A stretch of 64,000 nucleotides of DNA from JAHBNG01 sp039028975 (GCA_039028975.1 JBCCHB010000054.1:1-64000); one strand, 5' to 3'. Shown: positions 1-10,737, counted from the first letter of the stretch. Notes: generated by a model not told the origin, from the letters alone. Numbers and translations: made by a program.

Positions 1-2
1 CC

Positions 3-3000
3 AACAACGGCAAATTAGATCGGCGGACCCTACTACGGATGGCGGATGGCGTCGTTGGCTCCTCGGTTGACTATGTGGCCCCCCGCACAGAGGCGGAAAA
101 AACGTTGGTTACCCTGTGGCAAGCGGTGCTGGAGGTGGAACAGGTAGGCATCCACGACAACTTCTTTGAGTTGGGCGGACATTCCCTGCTGGCCACTCGA
201 CTCACCTCCCAAATTCGCAGCCAGCTAGAGGTTGAAGTCCCCTTGCGCGTTCTCTTTGCTGGGCCAACGGTCGCTGATCTAGCCTACAATTTGAATGAGC
301 TGGATACAGCCAACTCGGCACCACCCATTACCCCAACCGAAAATCGGGAGGCCATTCCCCTCTCCTTTGCCCAACAGCGGCTCTGGTTCCTGGATCAGCT
401 AGAAGGCCCCAATGCTATCTACAACGTTCCCATGGCTGTTCGGTTAACCGGGACTTTGGATCTGGCCCTCTTCGAGCGGGCTATTAACGAGATCGTGGCT
501 CGCCATGAGGTATTGCGCACGACCTTTGGCATAGACGTTAACGCGGCTGCTGGGGAACCCGTTCAGCAGATTCATGACCAGATTCACATTCCGCTACAGA
601 TGCAAGATTTTTCTCAGTTGGGTGGCAAGGATCAAGAAGCAGCGCAAGAAGCAGCCCTGGAAGCCGCTATCGTCAGCGGGTCGGAAGCACCCTTTGATCT
701 GGCCAATGGGCCACTGCTGACCGTTCATCTCTTCCAAACCGCAGCCGACGACGCGGTGCTGCTCATCGTCATGCACCACATCATTTCAGATGGCTGGTCG
801 GTCAACATCTTCTGGGAAGAGCTGGCTATTCTCTATGGTGCCTATATTAGCAATGTCGAATCCCCCTTGGAGCCGCCCCTAGAGCCACTCACCGTCCAGT
901 ATGCTGACTTCGCTATCTGGCAACGCAACTGGTTGAGCGGGGAGGTATTGGAGCGTGAGTTGGGGTATTGGCGAGAGAAGCTGGCGGGCCTGCCAGAACT
1001 GTTAGAGCTGCCCACGGACCATCCTCGTCCTCCAATCCAATCCTTTAGCGGTCGAACAGACCACTTTATGTTGACACCGACTTTAACCAGCAAGCTTCAT
1101 GAGCTGAGCCAGCATACCGGCTCGACCCTCTTTATGACTCTGCTGGCCGCCTACGCTGCGCTGTTGAGCCGATACAGCCGCCAAGACGATATTGCCGTCG
1201 GCACGCCCATTGCAAACCGCAATCGGGCCGAGATCGAACCGCTCATCGGCTTCTTCGTCAATACGTTGGTCATGCGTACCCACCTCTCTGAAGATCTGAC
1301 CTTTGCCCAGCTATTGGAGCAAGTTCAGGAGACGGCATTAGATGCCTACGCCCATCAAGATCTACCCTTTGACCAGGTGGTGGAAGCGGTGGATCCTGTA
1401 CGCAGCATGAGCCATACACCTCTCTTCCAGCATATGTTTACTCTGGAAACGCTATCGGCAGCGGAGGAGGCTGGTACGGAAGTGACTCCAGAGGCAGAGA
1501 ACGAGGAAGGCGGCGATACGTCAGACTCTCCTTTTGACTTGGAAGTCGATATGGCTCAGGGTGCGGACTACACGATTGCCAAATTTGATCTCACACTAGG
1601 CGTGGCGGAAACGACAGACGGTCTTGCTTGCTCATGGGAATACAATACGGATCTCTTTGAGTCTGCCACCATCGAGCGCATGAATCGCCACTTTGAACAG
1701 CTTCTTCTATCAATTACTGACGCACCGGATGCTCCCTTGGCTACCCTGTCGCTTTTAGACGATATCGAACGAGATGAAATCGTGGTCGGCTGGAACGAGA
1801 CGGCTCGTGACTATCCCACCACAGCCACCGTCCATGAACTCTTTGAAGCACAGGCGCAGACGGACGGAGACGCAATTGCCATTGTGGATGGTGAAACGGT
1901 TCTCACCTATGCAGAACTCAACAGCCAGGCCAACCAACTTGCCCATCACCTGCGCACGTTGGGCGTGAGTCTAGAGGAGCCTGTGGGTATCTGTGTAGAG
2001 CGCTCTCCCCGACTCGTCGTTGGCATGTTGGCCATTCTGAAAGCGGGCGGCGTCTACGTTCCCCTGGATACCAGCTATCCCGCCGAGCGATTGGCCTTTA
2101 TGCTGCAGGATACTAGTACTCAGGTGGTCATCTCAGAACAGTCCCTTTTGGAAGTGCTGCCAGAGGACATCTCCCAGCTTCTCCTATTGGACGATGAAAC
2201 CTGTCTCCAAAGCTGCGACCAACAGAGCAGTGCAAATCTAAGCAATGATGCAACAGGTGAGAACCTGGCCTACATCATCTATACGTCTGGATCAACGGGG
2301 CGGCCCAAGGGCGTCATGGTGCCTCATCAGGCCGTCAACCGGTTGGTCATCAACACCGATTACGTCGACTTTAGTCAAGTTAGGGCCATTGGCCAAGCCT
2401 CCAACGCTTCTTTCGATGCGGCCACCTTTGAAGTATGGGGGGCCTTGCTCAACGGAGCCAAGCTGGTCATCATCGACAAGGAGACGGCTCTCTCTCCAGA
2501 GGGGCTGGCCAATCAGATTGCAGAGGATGCCATCGACACCCTCTTCCTGACCACGGCTCTCTTTAACCAGATTGCGGCAGCCCACCCCACCGCCTTTGCC
2601 ACTATGCGATATATGCTATTCGGTGGTGAAGCAGTGGACCCGAATGCCGTGGCCCGCATCGTCTCACTAGGCAAACCAGAGCATCTGCTGCACGTCTATG
2701 GACCGACCGAAAGCACTACCTACGCTACCTGGCACGAAGTCGAGGCGGTTGAGTCTGACGTTGTGACCATTCCTATTGGCCGCCCCATCGCCAACACCAC
2801 AGCATACATTCTAGACAGCGAGCTGAATCCTGTTCCCGTTGGTGTGCCAGGCGAGCTATACATTGGCGGCGACGGTCTTGCGCGCGGCTACTGGCAACGA
2901 GAAGAACTGACCGCGGAACGCTTTGTGCAAGTGGGCATGTCTTCAAGTGGGCAAGTGAAGAAGCCTGACAACGTGCAAGCTGCAATCGTGCTTTACAAGA

Positions 3001-6000
3001 CTGGCGATCTGGTCCGCTGGAATGCCGATGGAGCCATCGAATTTATGGGACGATTAGACCATCAGGTGAAGTTACGGGGCTTCCGCATTGAACTAGGCGA
3101 GATTGAAAGCTATCTTAGCCAGCACGAGCAGGTGCAAGAGAGTATGGTCCTGGCCCTGGACGATCCGCAAGGCAACAAACGACTGATCGGTTACATTGTT
3201 ACAACGACTGACCAATCGACCAACAACCAAGATGAGCTGGCGGACGCATTGCGCTCGCATCTCCGCAGCCACCTGCCGGACTACATGGTACCCTCTGGCT
3301 TTGTGCTGCTGGATGAGATGCCTCTCACACCCAATGGCAAGGTCGACCGCAAAGCCTTGACAGGATTAGCTGATGAGGCGCTCGGCTCGTCTGTCGAGTA
3401 TGTCGCTCCGCGGACGGCAGAAGAAGAGGCCCTGGTTGCGCTCTGGCAGGAAGTATTGCAGAGCGAACCCATCGGCATCCACGATAACTTCTTTGAACTA
3501 GGCGGCCACTCGCTCCTGGCAACCCAGCTTATCTCTCATATTCGTAGTGAACTAGAGATCGAGTTGCCGCTACGTGCCTTATTTGAAGGGCCAACGGTGG
3601 CCGAATTGGCCATTGCTCTGACGGTAGGGACTCGAGTTCTGTCAGCGCCCCCCATTGTGCAGGTGGCGGAACGGAAAAACCTGCCCCTCTCGTTTGCCCA
3701 ACAGCGGCTCTGGTTCTTGGATCAGCTAGAAGGGCCGAGCGCAACCTACAATGTGCCGCTGGCTGTCGATGTAGACGGAGGAATGGATACACAAGCCTTT
3801 GAACGGGCCATCAACTACGTCGTCGCTCGGCATGAGGCGTTGCGCACCACCTTTACAACCCTCGATGGCGAGCCAGTCCAGACCATCCATGATACCCTGC
3901 ATGTTCCGCTCCACGTTGAGTCGTTTGATCATTTTAAGCCAGCAGATCGAGAAGAAGCCATAACGGAAGCCCTCTCAGCCATTAGTCAGCAACCCTTCGA
4001 TTTGGCTGTCGGTCCTCTATTACGGGTTCACCTGCTCCAAATTGAAGTGGACCATGGACTACTGATCATTGTTATGCATCACATCATCTCGGATGGCTGG
4101 TCTCTCAATCTCTTTATGGAGGAAGTAGGGGTGCTCTATGAGCTGTTTAGCTCAGATGAGGACCAGGGGCTAGCCAAAGCAACTGAGGATGAGATTGAGT
4201 ACGAGATGAACGAGCGTCTTCCTGAGTTACCTGTCCAGTATGCTGACTTTGCGGTTTGGCAGCGCAACTGGCTACAGGGTGAGGTACTAGATGAGGCACT
4301 GGGTTACTGGCGCAATCAACTGGCTGGTGCGCCAGAGCTGCTAGAGTTGCCTACGGATCGTCCTCGTCCGGCCATTCAGACTTTCCAAGGGAACGTGCTG
4401 AACTTTACGCTGGAGGCGGACGTAGCCCTTGGGCTACAGGCGCTTGGTAGCCAAACCGGCAGCACGTTATTCATGACACTGTTAGCCGCCTATAGCACGC
4501 TCCTGAGTAAGTATAGCCGCCAGGATGACATTGCCATCGGTACGCCCATCGCCAACCGCAACCGGGTGGAAATTGAACCGCTCATCGGTTTCTTTGTCAA
4601 TACGTTGGTGATGCGAACGGACCTCTCTGAGAATCCCACCTTTGAAGACCTCCTGGCTCAGGTCAAACAGCGTGCGCTGGATGCCTACAAATATCAGGAT
4701 GTGCCATTTGAGCAAGTAGTGGATGCCCTGGATCCGGTGCGGAGCATGAGTTACCCACCGCTCTTCCAGCACTTCTTTGTTCTGCAGAATGCATCCAGCC
4801 TAGAAGATGAGTCCGATAGTAGGGGAGAAGGAGAGAGAGAAGAGGCGCAGACAGATCAGAATCAAGATTCGGGCTTTGCCCTTACAGAAGGGGTAGCTCA
4901 CACCATCGCCAAATTCGATACAACCCTATCGATCAGCGAGGGCACCAACGGCGAGTTAATCTGCGCCTGGGAGTATAATACCGATCTCTTCGATGAAGCC
5001 ACCATTCGCCGTATGGTCAGTCACTTTGGCCAGCTACTACGTTCCATTATCGCCCAACCCAAGGAGAGAATTTCCACCTTGACCATGCTCGAAAGCGCTG
5101 AACAAGGCCAACTCCTGGCGGCTGGCCAGCAGAGAGCACGCTTTGCGGTGAATCATACACTGCATGGGCGCTTTGAGCAGCAGGCCATCGCTGGCCCGAA
5201 CCAAATCGCTGTGACCTATGAGAGCCAGTCCATCACCTATGATCAACTCAATCGGCGGGCCAATCAGGTAGCCCACCGCTTGGTTCAACTGGGCGTAACC
5301 ACGGAAAGCCATGTGGGCCTCTGTGTCGAGCGCTCCATCGATATGGTGGTGGGTGTGCTAGCCATCCTCAAGGCAGGAGGCGCATACGTACCACTGGATC
5401 CTGCTTCTCCAGCGACGCGATTGGCGTATATCTTGAAAGATGCTGGCATTTCAGTTCTGCTAACTCAAGAAGGGGCAAGCGAGTCACTACCTCAGGATGA
5501 AACGCTCCAGCGGCTTTTCCTTGACGATGAGAGCTTGGGACAAGAATCCGACGAGAATCTAACCCGAACCGTCACCACGGAGGACTTGGCGTACATCATC
5601 TACACCTCAGGCTCTACTGGACAGCCCAAGGGCGTAATGGTAGAGCATCAGCAGGTTGCACGTCTCTTTACGGCCACAGAAAGCCTTTATAGCTTCAATG
5701 AACAGGATGTCTGGACCCTCTTCCACTCCATCGCCTTTGACTTCTCGGTTTGGGAGCTGTGGGGGGCATTACTCTACGGTGGCCGCCTAGTGGTGGTCCC
5801 CTATTGGATCAGTCGCTCTCCGGATGCGTTCTATGATCTGCTGATTAGAGAGCAAGTCACCGTACTCAATCAGACACCCTCTGCCTTTAACAGCCTACAA
5901 GCCGCGGATCAAGCAGATTATGAAGGCTATCGGGTCGAACTAAATGGCTCGTTGACGAATGGTCAACACCAGAATGGATACAATCAGAATGGTCAGCACC

Positions 6001-8378
6001 AGAATAGCACGTACAGCAATGGAAGCCAGAGGACGAATGTCTCTGCCGACAAGCTGAGCCTCCGCTGGATTATCTTTGGCGGCGAAGCATTGGCTCTGGA
6101 AAATCTGCGTGGCTGGTTTGAACGACACGGCGACAACAGCCCTCAGTTGGTCAACATGTACGGCATCACCGAGACAACCGTTCATGTCACCTACCGTATC
6201 ATCACCCGAGCAGACGTAGATGCTGGGCGAGGGAGCCTGATTGGTCAACCGATTTCCGACTTATCGCTCTACATTCTGGATGCAGCCATGAATCCAGTGC
6301 CAGTTGGTGTAGCAGGTGAACTATACGTAGGTGGTGCCGGAGTGGCCCGCGGCTACCACAATCGGCTGGAACTAAACAAGGAACGTTTTGTTCGGGACTG
6401 TTTCGCTGACAATGAGGGGCGCCTCTACAGGAGCGGTGACTTAGCCCGACGTCTTCCCGATGGTGACATCGAATATCTGGGTCGTATTGACCAGCAGGTG
6501 AAGATTCGGGGCTTCCGCATTGAACTGGGCGAAATTGAGAGCGCCCTACTCGACTACCACTACGTAGCCGAAGCCAGCGTTCTGGCCCTGGATGATGGCC
6601 AAGGAATGTCACGCTTGGTGGCCTATGTGATACCGCAATTGGATGGGCAAGCTGAAGAGCATGACAAAGAACGAACTCAAGAGACACATAGTGAGATAGA
6701 AGATAGTGAGATAGATGAAGCCACAGCCGTCTCTATGTTACGCAGCCATCTGCGGGAGCAACTACCCGAATATATGATTCCATCCAGCTTTGTCTTCCTG
6801 GAAGAGATGCCCTTGACCAACAACGGAAAACTGGATCGACGCATCCTGGCCACAATGGCCGATAACGTGGTCGGTTCCGCTGCTGAGTATGTGGCCCCTC
6901 GCACGCCTATTGAAGAGCAATTCGCAGCCATTTGGCAAGAAGTTCTCCAGGTCGAGCGGGTTGGTATCTATGACAACTTCTTTGAGCTAGGTGGCCATTC
7001 TCTAGCCGCTGTCAAACTGATCGCCCTAATCGAAAAGGAAATCTCTATGAAGTTACCCCTTACAGCACTATTTTCGGCACCAACGGTTGCATCGCTTGCC
7101 GAAACAATCCAAGAGGGGGCATTAACAATGCCTAGTCAGAATGACACCCAAGACGGTTATTCAGCCGTTGCTCTGTCCCATGCTCAGAAGGTTCGAGACC
7201 TTGCGGCTTCTCAAGAGACCGAATGGTCGCCCTTGGTGTCGATTCAGCCACACGGTAGCCGCACGCCCCTCTTCTGTGTCCATCCATCTGGCGGGACAGT
7301 CTTCTGCTATGTTCCGTTGAGTCAAGTACTCGGTACTGATCAGCCTCTCTACGGTCTACAATCTGTGGGCCAAACGGGGGACAGAAGCGCCTTTGAGCAG
7401 ATGGAGACAATTGCGGCTATGTATCTGGATGCCATCCGCACGGTGCAACCGTCTGGACCTTATCAGTTGATAGGATACTCGTCTGGTGGGACGATTGCTT
7501 ATGAGATGGCCCAACAGTTGCGTACCCAGGGTGAGGAGGTCTCCTTCCTGGGTCTACTGGATACCCAAATTCCCGCGGCCACAGAGGCTCCCCAGTGGCT
7601 GCTCTCCTATGATGAGGTGACCGATCAGGAGCTGGTTTATAACTATCTATTCGAGCAGTGGAGCGCTATCCTCAATCCGCGTGGAATGCGCAAACTTGAG
7701 GCGTTGTCGGATAAGGGTGACCGCTTGGCAGCCTTAATTACCCAGCTACAAGATGCCGGTATCATGCCAGAGGAGGTGGATATGTATAACGTAGTAGACG
7801 GAATTCGTAAGGAGTTTGGCTACGGCCCAGCCTTTACCTCAAGTGATGATGATCTGCTGGAGTTTCTCTTTGAGGAAGTGGGTGATGAACTAGGCAAAGA
7901 GGTCATCAAAGCCGTGAAAAAGTTAGCCACACCCAGTGAGCAGTTGGCCATCTTGATTGAAAAGGCAGACCAAGAAGAGCTTCTGCCCGTTCAAGGCGGG
8001 ATCGAAGCCCTAAGCGACTATTACATGATGACCAATACGGTGGCTCGCTCCATCGCTCGCTATCAGCCCCAGCCATTCGATAGAGCCATCACCTTCTTCA
8101 AAGCGGATGAACAGGTTGGCGATGGGATCTTTTGGCTGGCCAAGTGGTGGTGGCTGCGCAAGTTCAAAGCAGCGGGTCTTTTAAATGGCTCGGATCATGG
8201 CTGGGACAAGTTGGCCCAAGGTGGCTTAGATATCCAGACTGTGCCAGGAAACCACTTTACGGTTTTAGAAAAACCTCACGTGAACAAACTGGCGGAGCAG
8301 ATTGAGCACACTGTAGGCAACGTTAAGGAATCGGAATTAAATAACTTGTGCATAAGATCTCTCAATCCTTCGAGATGA
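3..8378 (+). CDS. NRPS, terminal two modules plus thioesterase (5' truncated)
   Basis: The gene runs off the left edge: codons from base 3 read NNGKLDRR, the A10 motif ending an adenylation domain, so the first ATG (39) is internal. Domain order is carrier protein T1 (GGHS, Ser codon at 183), C1 (HHIISDG, about 774), A1 (YTSGSTGRPKG, about 2280), T2 (Ser at 3510), C2 (HHIISDG, 4077), A2 (YTSGSTGQPKG, about 5600), T3 (Ser at 6999) and a type I thioesterase (GYSSG, Ser at 7479; late His at 8253). Both C domains have the LCL-like active site. Reading Stachelhaus positions by eye, A1 gives D-A-F-F-L-G-V-T-Y (Ile-like, tentative) and A2 gives D-F-W-N-I-G-M-V-H, the classical Thr code. The peptide probably ends with an aliphatic residue and Thr before release or cyclisation by TE. 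A2 carries an N/Q/G-rich insertion around 5940-6040. Confidence 0.97.
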   Translation, partial: NNGKLDRRTLLRMADGVVGSSVDYVAPRTEAEKTLVTLWQAVLEVEQVGIHDNFFELGGHSLLATRLTSQIRSQLEVEVPLRVLFAGPTVADLAYNLNELDTANSAPPITPTENREAIPLSFAQQRLWFLDQLEGPNAIYNVPMAVRLTGTLDLALFERAINEIVARHEVLRTTFGIDVNAAAGEPVQQIHDQIHIPLQMQDFSQLGGKDQEAAQEAALEAAIVSGSEAPFDLANGPLLTVHLFQTAADDAVLLIVMHHIISDGWSVNIFWEELAILYGAYISNVESPLEPPLEPLTVQYADFAIWQRNWLSGEVLERELGYWREKLAGLPELLELPTDHPRPPIQSFSGRTDHFMLTPTLTSKLHELSQHTGSTLFMTLLAAYAALLSRYSRQDDIAVGTPIANRNRAEIEPLIGFFVNTLVMRTHLSEDLTFAQLLEQVQETALDAYAHQDLPFDQVVEAVDPVRSMSHTPLFQHMFTLETLSAAEEAGTEVTPEAENEEGGDTSDSPFDLEVDMAQGADYTIAKFDLTLGVAETTDGLACSWEYNTDLFESATIERMNRHFEQLLLSITDAPDAPLATLSLLDDIERDEIVVGWNETARDYPTTATVHELFEAQAQTDGDAIAIVDGETVLTYAELNSQANQLAHHLRTLGVSLEEPVGICVERSPRLVVGMLAILKAGGVYVPLDTSYPAERLAFMLQDTSTQVVISEQSLLEVLPEDISQLLLLDDETCLQSCDQQSSANLSNDATGENLAYIIYTSGSTGRPKGVMVPHQAVNRLVINTDYVDFSQVRAIGQASNASFDAATFEVWGALLNGAKLVIIDKETALSPEGLANQIAEDAIDTLFLTTALFNQIAAAHPTAFATMRYMLFGGEAVDPNAVARIVSLGKPEHLLHVYGPTESTTYATWHEVEAVESDVVTIPIGRPIANTTAYILDSELNPVPVGVPGELYIGGDGLARGYWQREELTAERFVQVGMSSSGQVKKPDNVQAAIVLYKTGDLVRWNADGAIEFMGRLDHQVKLRGFRIELGEIESYLSQHEQVQESMVLALDDPQGNKRLIGYIVTTTDQSTNNQDELADALRSHLRSHLPDYMVPSGFVLLDEMPLTPNGKVDRKALTGLADEALGSSVEYVAPRTAEEEALVALWQEVLQSEPIGIHDNFFELGGHSLLATQLISHIRSELEIELPLRALFEGPTVAELAIALTVGTRVLSAPPIVQVAERKNLPLSFAQQRLWFLDQLEGPSATYNVPLAVDVDGGMDTQAFERAINYVVARHEALRTTFTTLDGEPVQTIHDTLHVPLHVESFDHFKPADREEAITEALSAISQQPFDLAVGPLLRVHLLQIEVDHGLLIIVMHHIISDGWSLNLFMEEVGVLYELFSSDEDQGLAKATEDEIEYEMNERLPELPVQYADFAVWQRNWLQGEVLDEALGYWRNQLAGAPELLELPTDRPRPAIQTFQGNVLNFTLEADVALGLQALGSQTGSTLFMTLLAAYSTLLSKYSRQDDIAIGTPIANRNRVEIEPLIGFFVNTLVMRTDLSENPTFEDLLAQVKQRALDAYKYQDVPFEQVVDALDPVRSMSYPPLFQHFFVLQNASSLEDESDSRGEGEREEAQTDQNQDSGFALTEGVAHTIAKFDTTLSISEGTNGELICAWEYNTDLFDEATIRRMVSHFGQLLRSIIAQPKERISTLTMLESAEQGQLLAAGQQRARFAVNHTLHGRFEQQAIAGPNQIAVTYESQSITYDQLNRRANQVAHRLVQLGVTTESHVGLCVERSIDMVVGVLAILKAGGAYVPLDPASPATRLAYILKDAGISVLLTQEGASESLPQDETLQRLFLDDESLGQESDENLTRTVTTEDLAYIIYTSGSTGQPKGVMVEHQQVARLFTATESLYSFNEQDVWTLFHSIAFDFSVWELWGALLYGGRLVVVPYWISRSPDAFYDLLIREQVTVLNQTPSAFNSLQAADQADYEGYRVELNGSLTNGQHQNGYNQNGQHQNSTYSNGSQRTNVSADKLSLRWIIFGGEALALENLRGWFERHGDNSPQLVNMYGITETTVHVTYRIITRADVDAGRGSLIGQPISDLSLYILDAAMNPVPVGVAGELYVGGAGVARGYHNRLELNKERFVRDCFADNEGRLYRSGDLARRLPDGDIEYLGRIDQQVKIRGFRIELGEIESALLDYHYVAEASVLALDDGQGMSRLVAYVIPQLDGQAEEHDKERTQETHSEIEDSEIDEATAVSMLRSHLREQLPEYMIPSSFVFLEEMPLTNNGKLDRRILATMADNVVGSAAEYVAPRTPIEEQFAAIWQEVLQVERVGIYDNFFELGGHSLAAVKLIALIEKEISMKLPLTALFSAPTVASLAETIQEGALTMPSQNDTQDGYSAVALSHAQKVRDLAASQETEWSPLVSIQPHGSRTPLFCVHPSGGTVFCYVPLSQVLGTDQPLYGLQSVGQTGDRSAFEQMETIAAMYLDAIRTVQPSGPYQLIGYSSGGTIAYEMAQQLRTQGEEVSFLGLLDTQIPAATEAPQWLLSYDEVTDQELVYNYLFEQWSAILNPRGMRKLEALSDKGDRLAALITQLQDAGIMPEEVDMYNVVDGIRKEFGYGPAFTSSDDDLLEFLFEEVGDELGKEVIKAVKKLATPSEQLAILIEKADQEELLPVQGGIEALSDYYMMTNTVARSIARYQPQPFDRAITFFKADEQVGDGIFWLAKWWWLRKFKAAGLLNGSDHGWDKLAQGGLDIQTVPGNHFTVLEKPHVNKLAEQIEHTVGNVKESELNNLCIRSLNPSR

Positions 8379-8479
8379 CATGCCCAACTTATTTAATGCT
8401 CATTCCTAAAGTAATAAATTCTATAGATTGTTCTCGTTAATTCTTAGAATCTACTGATGAAAATCTTTTTCTGAAAGAC

Positions 8480-8583
8480 TACAATAGAGTGTAACCGTTC
8501 ACGCCCCCTGAGCCTGTCGAAGGGGGAACTCGGCTTCGACAAGCTCAGCCTACGGGGGGGGAGGTGAATGATTACAATAGAGT
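8480..8583. repeat. Palindromic repeat flanked by 11-bp direct repeats
   Basis: A hairpin (CTGAGCCTGTCGAAG at about 8509, GCTTCGACAAGCTCAG at about 8532) sits between two copies of TACAATAGAGT (8480-8490 and 8573-8583). The direct repeats look like a target duplication. The left flank GTAACCGTTCA (8491) recurs in the repeat at 10606, so the two elements may share ends. It lies about 100 bp after the NRPS stop. Confidence 0.7.
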
Positions 8584-8605
8584 TGTTCCACTCAAACGAG
8601 TGAGC

Positions 8606-8677
8606 GAGGTGACAGCCACCGGAGTCCTTACGTTAACGTTAGCCAAGGAAGCTCAGTTATGAAGTGACTGTCACCTC
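8606..8677. repeat. 72-bp inverted repeat (hairpin)
   Basis: GAGGTGACAG (8606-8615) pairs perfectly with CTGTCACCTC (8668-8677). A second inner pairing (AGTCCTT/AAGGAAGCT) surrounds an ACGTTAACGT centre. It has no T-tract, so it is not an obvious intrinsic terminator; it may be a non-autonomous element. Confidence 0.65.
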
Positions 8678-8690
8678 ATAATCAATTCGG

Positions 8691-8859
8691 TATGGATTCC
8701 AAGGGGCTGATTGAACGCCAAAGTTAAGTATTAATTATTGTTTATTCAAAATTAATTATTCAGAGCTCTTCTGACTGAGCCATTGCCAACAATTAATAAT
8801 AAATAGCGAATAATTAATAATTAATGGGGCTGTTATTCCCAGATCCTTGGAATCCCATA
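8691..8859. repeat. AT-rich MITE-like element with terminal inverted repeats
   Basis: The ends TATGGATTCCAAGG (8691-8704) and CCTTGGAATCCCATA (8845-8859) are near-perfect inverted repeats enclosing a very AT-rich core rich in ATTAATTATT. No coding potential is seen. With the two preceding elements it fills the 564-bp gap between the NRPS and the exporter gene. Confidence 0.55.
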
Positions 8860-8942
8860 TGAGCCTTCTTATTTAGGAACAACTTTACTATCAAACCGAA
8901 AACAGAACGAAAACAGAACGTTAACGAAAAAAAGGGTAAACA

Positions 8943-10484
8943 ATGAACCAGCAGCTACTCACAGAACGGTGGAGGCAGATCCGGGATTTTAGGGTGCCCA
9001 AGGAGCTACATACGTTTACAACAATCCTACTGGGCCAGTTGCTCTCTCAAACGGCCTCGGGCGCAATGGTCTTTGCCCTCATGATCTGGGTCTTCCAGCA
9101 GGATAATTCATTTACAGACTTCAGCCTTATTCTACTGGCGGCCATGATCCCTACTTTGATTGTCTCACCCGTAGCGGGGGTATTGGTCGATCGTTGGCCC
9201 CGTCGCTGGGTGATTATCGGAGCTGATACAGGGGCCATTCTGATTTCGGCCACGGTTGGCTACTTGGCATGGACCGATCAACTGCTGATCTGGCATCTGT
9301 ATGTGGCTGCGGCTCTCGCTGCCATCTTCGATTCGTTTCAGGAGACAGGCTTTGCGGCAAGCATCGCACTGCTGGTTCCCAAGCGCCATCTGATGCGGGT
9401 CAATGGTATGAGCGAAACGGCTGAAGCCATTAGCGAAATGCTTGCCCCACTACTCGCTGGATTCCTGCTGGTCAGTATTGGTCTAGTTGGCATTATTATC
9501 ATTGACATTGTTACCTTCTTTATTGCCATCAGCATCATGCTCTACGTTAAATTTCCAGAGCTGCCTCGCTGGAGTCGCAATGAGTCTTCTACATCTGATT
9601 TGGCTGGTGATACGGCAGATAGCCCAACAATCGTAGGTAAAGATGGGACGGATGTTTTGGTGACCCAGGCACCTCTCGCTGTGGAAACAGAGGAAGATGA
9701 GGAAGAAGACCTACCCATTTGGGATAGCCTCAAGGAAGCCTATCGCTACCTTGTGGAGCGTCCAGGGTTGATGATTATCGTCTACTTCTTCATGGTCAAC
9801 GCCTTTGTTCTTGGCTTGGTGGGTACGCTAACAACGCCTTATGCCCTCACATTTATGTCGCCCGATGTGTTAGGTTTCGTCGCCACCGTCTCGGGTTCAG
9901 GACTCCTGTTTGGTGGCTTGATCGTGAGTATCCGAGGGGACAAAGATGGCTACGTACGGAGCATTATCATGGGCATGATTGCGCTTGGCTTTGGCATCGC
10001 CCTTTTAGGAATATGGCCGTCGGTCACGCTCTATACAATCGCTATGTTTGTGATGGCTCTATCAGCCCCCTTTGTAAACAGCGCCATTCAAGCCGTCTTT
10101 CAAAGCAAGGTGGCCACCGATATGCAGGGCCGGGTCTTTGCCATGGTCGGTACCATGGTAGGAAGCGTCAATCCGATTGCCCTCTTGTTAGGCGGCATCA
10201 TTGCGGATCAGCTATTCGAGCCTCTCCTGGTAGAAGGCGGGCTGTTGGCCAATAGTGTAGGACTCTTAATCGGTACCGGCCCAGGCCGAGGCGTTGGGCT
10301 AATGTGTATTCTGATCGGCCTTGTCTCGATTCTCTTTACATTGTTTTTTGCTCGCTCTCCTCGCTTGCTCAACGTGGAAACAGAGCTGCCAGATGCTGTG
10401 GCGGATGGAGAGACAGATGAAACCGGTAAAATGGATGAAGAAAGCGGTTTCTTGAGCTTGAATGATGCAACTCAGGCGGCATAG
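8943..10484 (+). CDS. MFS exporter (EntS/MFS_3-like)
   Basis: A 513-aa multi-spanning protein opening with the MFS_3 pattern: a first TM around residues 30-48, then the loop VLVDRWPRRW, the conserved D-R between TM2 and TM3. A long acidic cytoplasmic loop (ETEEDEEED, about residues 241-249) separates the two six-helix halves. Family members export siderophores and peptides by proton antiport. Its position between the NRPS and the type II thioesterase, on the same strand, suggests export of the NRPS product. A weak AAGGG lies before the ATG. The 3' tail is acidic and not conserved in the family. Confidence 0.92.
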   Translation: MNQQLLTERWRQIRDFRVPKELHTFTTILLGQLLSQTASGAMVFALMIWVFQQDNSFTDFSLILLAAMIPTLIVSPVAGVLVDRWPRRWVIIGADTGAILISATVGYLAWTDQLLIWHLYVAAALAAIFDSFQETGFAASIALLVPKRHLMRVNGMSETAEAISEMLAPLLAGFLLVSIGLVGIIIIDIVTFFIAISIMLYVKFPELPRWSRNESSTSDLAGDTADSPTIVGKDGTDVLVTQAPLAVETEEDEEEDLPIWDSLKEAYRYLVERPGLMIIVYFFMVNAFVLGLVGTLTTPYALTFMSPDVLGFVATVSGSGLLFGGLIVSIRGDKDGYVRSIIMGMIALGFGIALLGIWPSVTLYTIAMFVMALSAPFVNSAIQAVFQSKVATDMQGRVFAMVGTMVGSVNPIALLLGGIIADQLFEPLLVEGGLLANSVGLLIGTGPGRGVGLMCILIGLVSILFTLFFARSPRLLNVETELPDAVADGETDETGKMDEESGFLSLNDATQAA

Positions 10485-10567
10485 CCCATGGGCATCAAGC
10501 TACGGAACATGGACATTCTCATCCTGAGCCATTGGGGAACCTCGCAAGGTCATTCGACCCTAATTGC

Positions 10568-10692
10568 CTAGTGCATCATCCATCTTAAAAATTCGGGTCG
10601 TTAGGTAACCGTTCAGCAAGCACGCCCTCGTGCGGCGACCGGCACGAGGCGTGCCTACTTAACCCGAAAATTAAAAGTGGATAGAGCACTAG
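10568..10692. mobile_element. Nested MITE-like element
   Basis: The outer arms CTAGTGC...TTCGGGT (10568 onward) and ACCCGAA...GCACTAG (ending 10692) form imperfect inverted repeats of about 38 bp. Inside lies a second palindrome (GCACGCCCTCGTGC 10620-10633, GCACGAGGCGTGC 10642-10654), preceded by GTAACCGTTCA. This inner unit recurs at 8491 (left flank) and inside the coding sequence at 37443. Confidence 0.65.
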
Positions 10693-10737
10693 TACATGAA
10701 GGCATAAATAGATGCACAGATAGGTTTGGCAATTGTA

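Noticed and set aside
8606..8677. Hairpin after the NRPS as transcription terminator
   Set aside because: No T-tract follows either arm, and it lies 228 bases beyond the stop; listed as a repeat instead.
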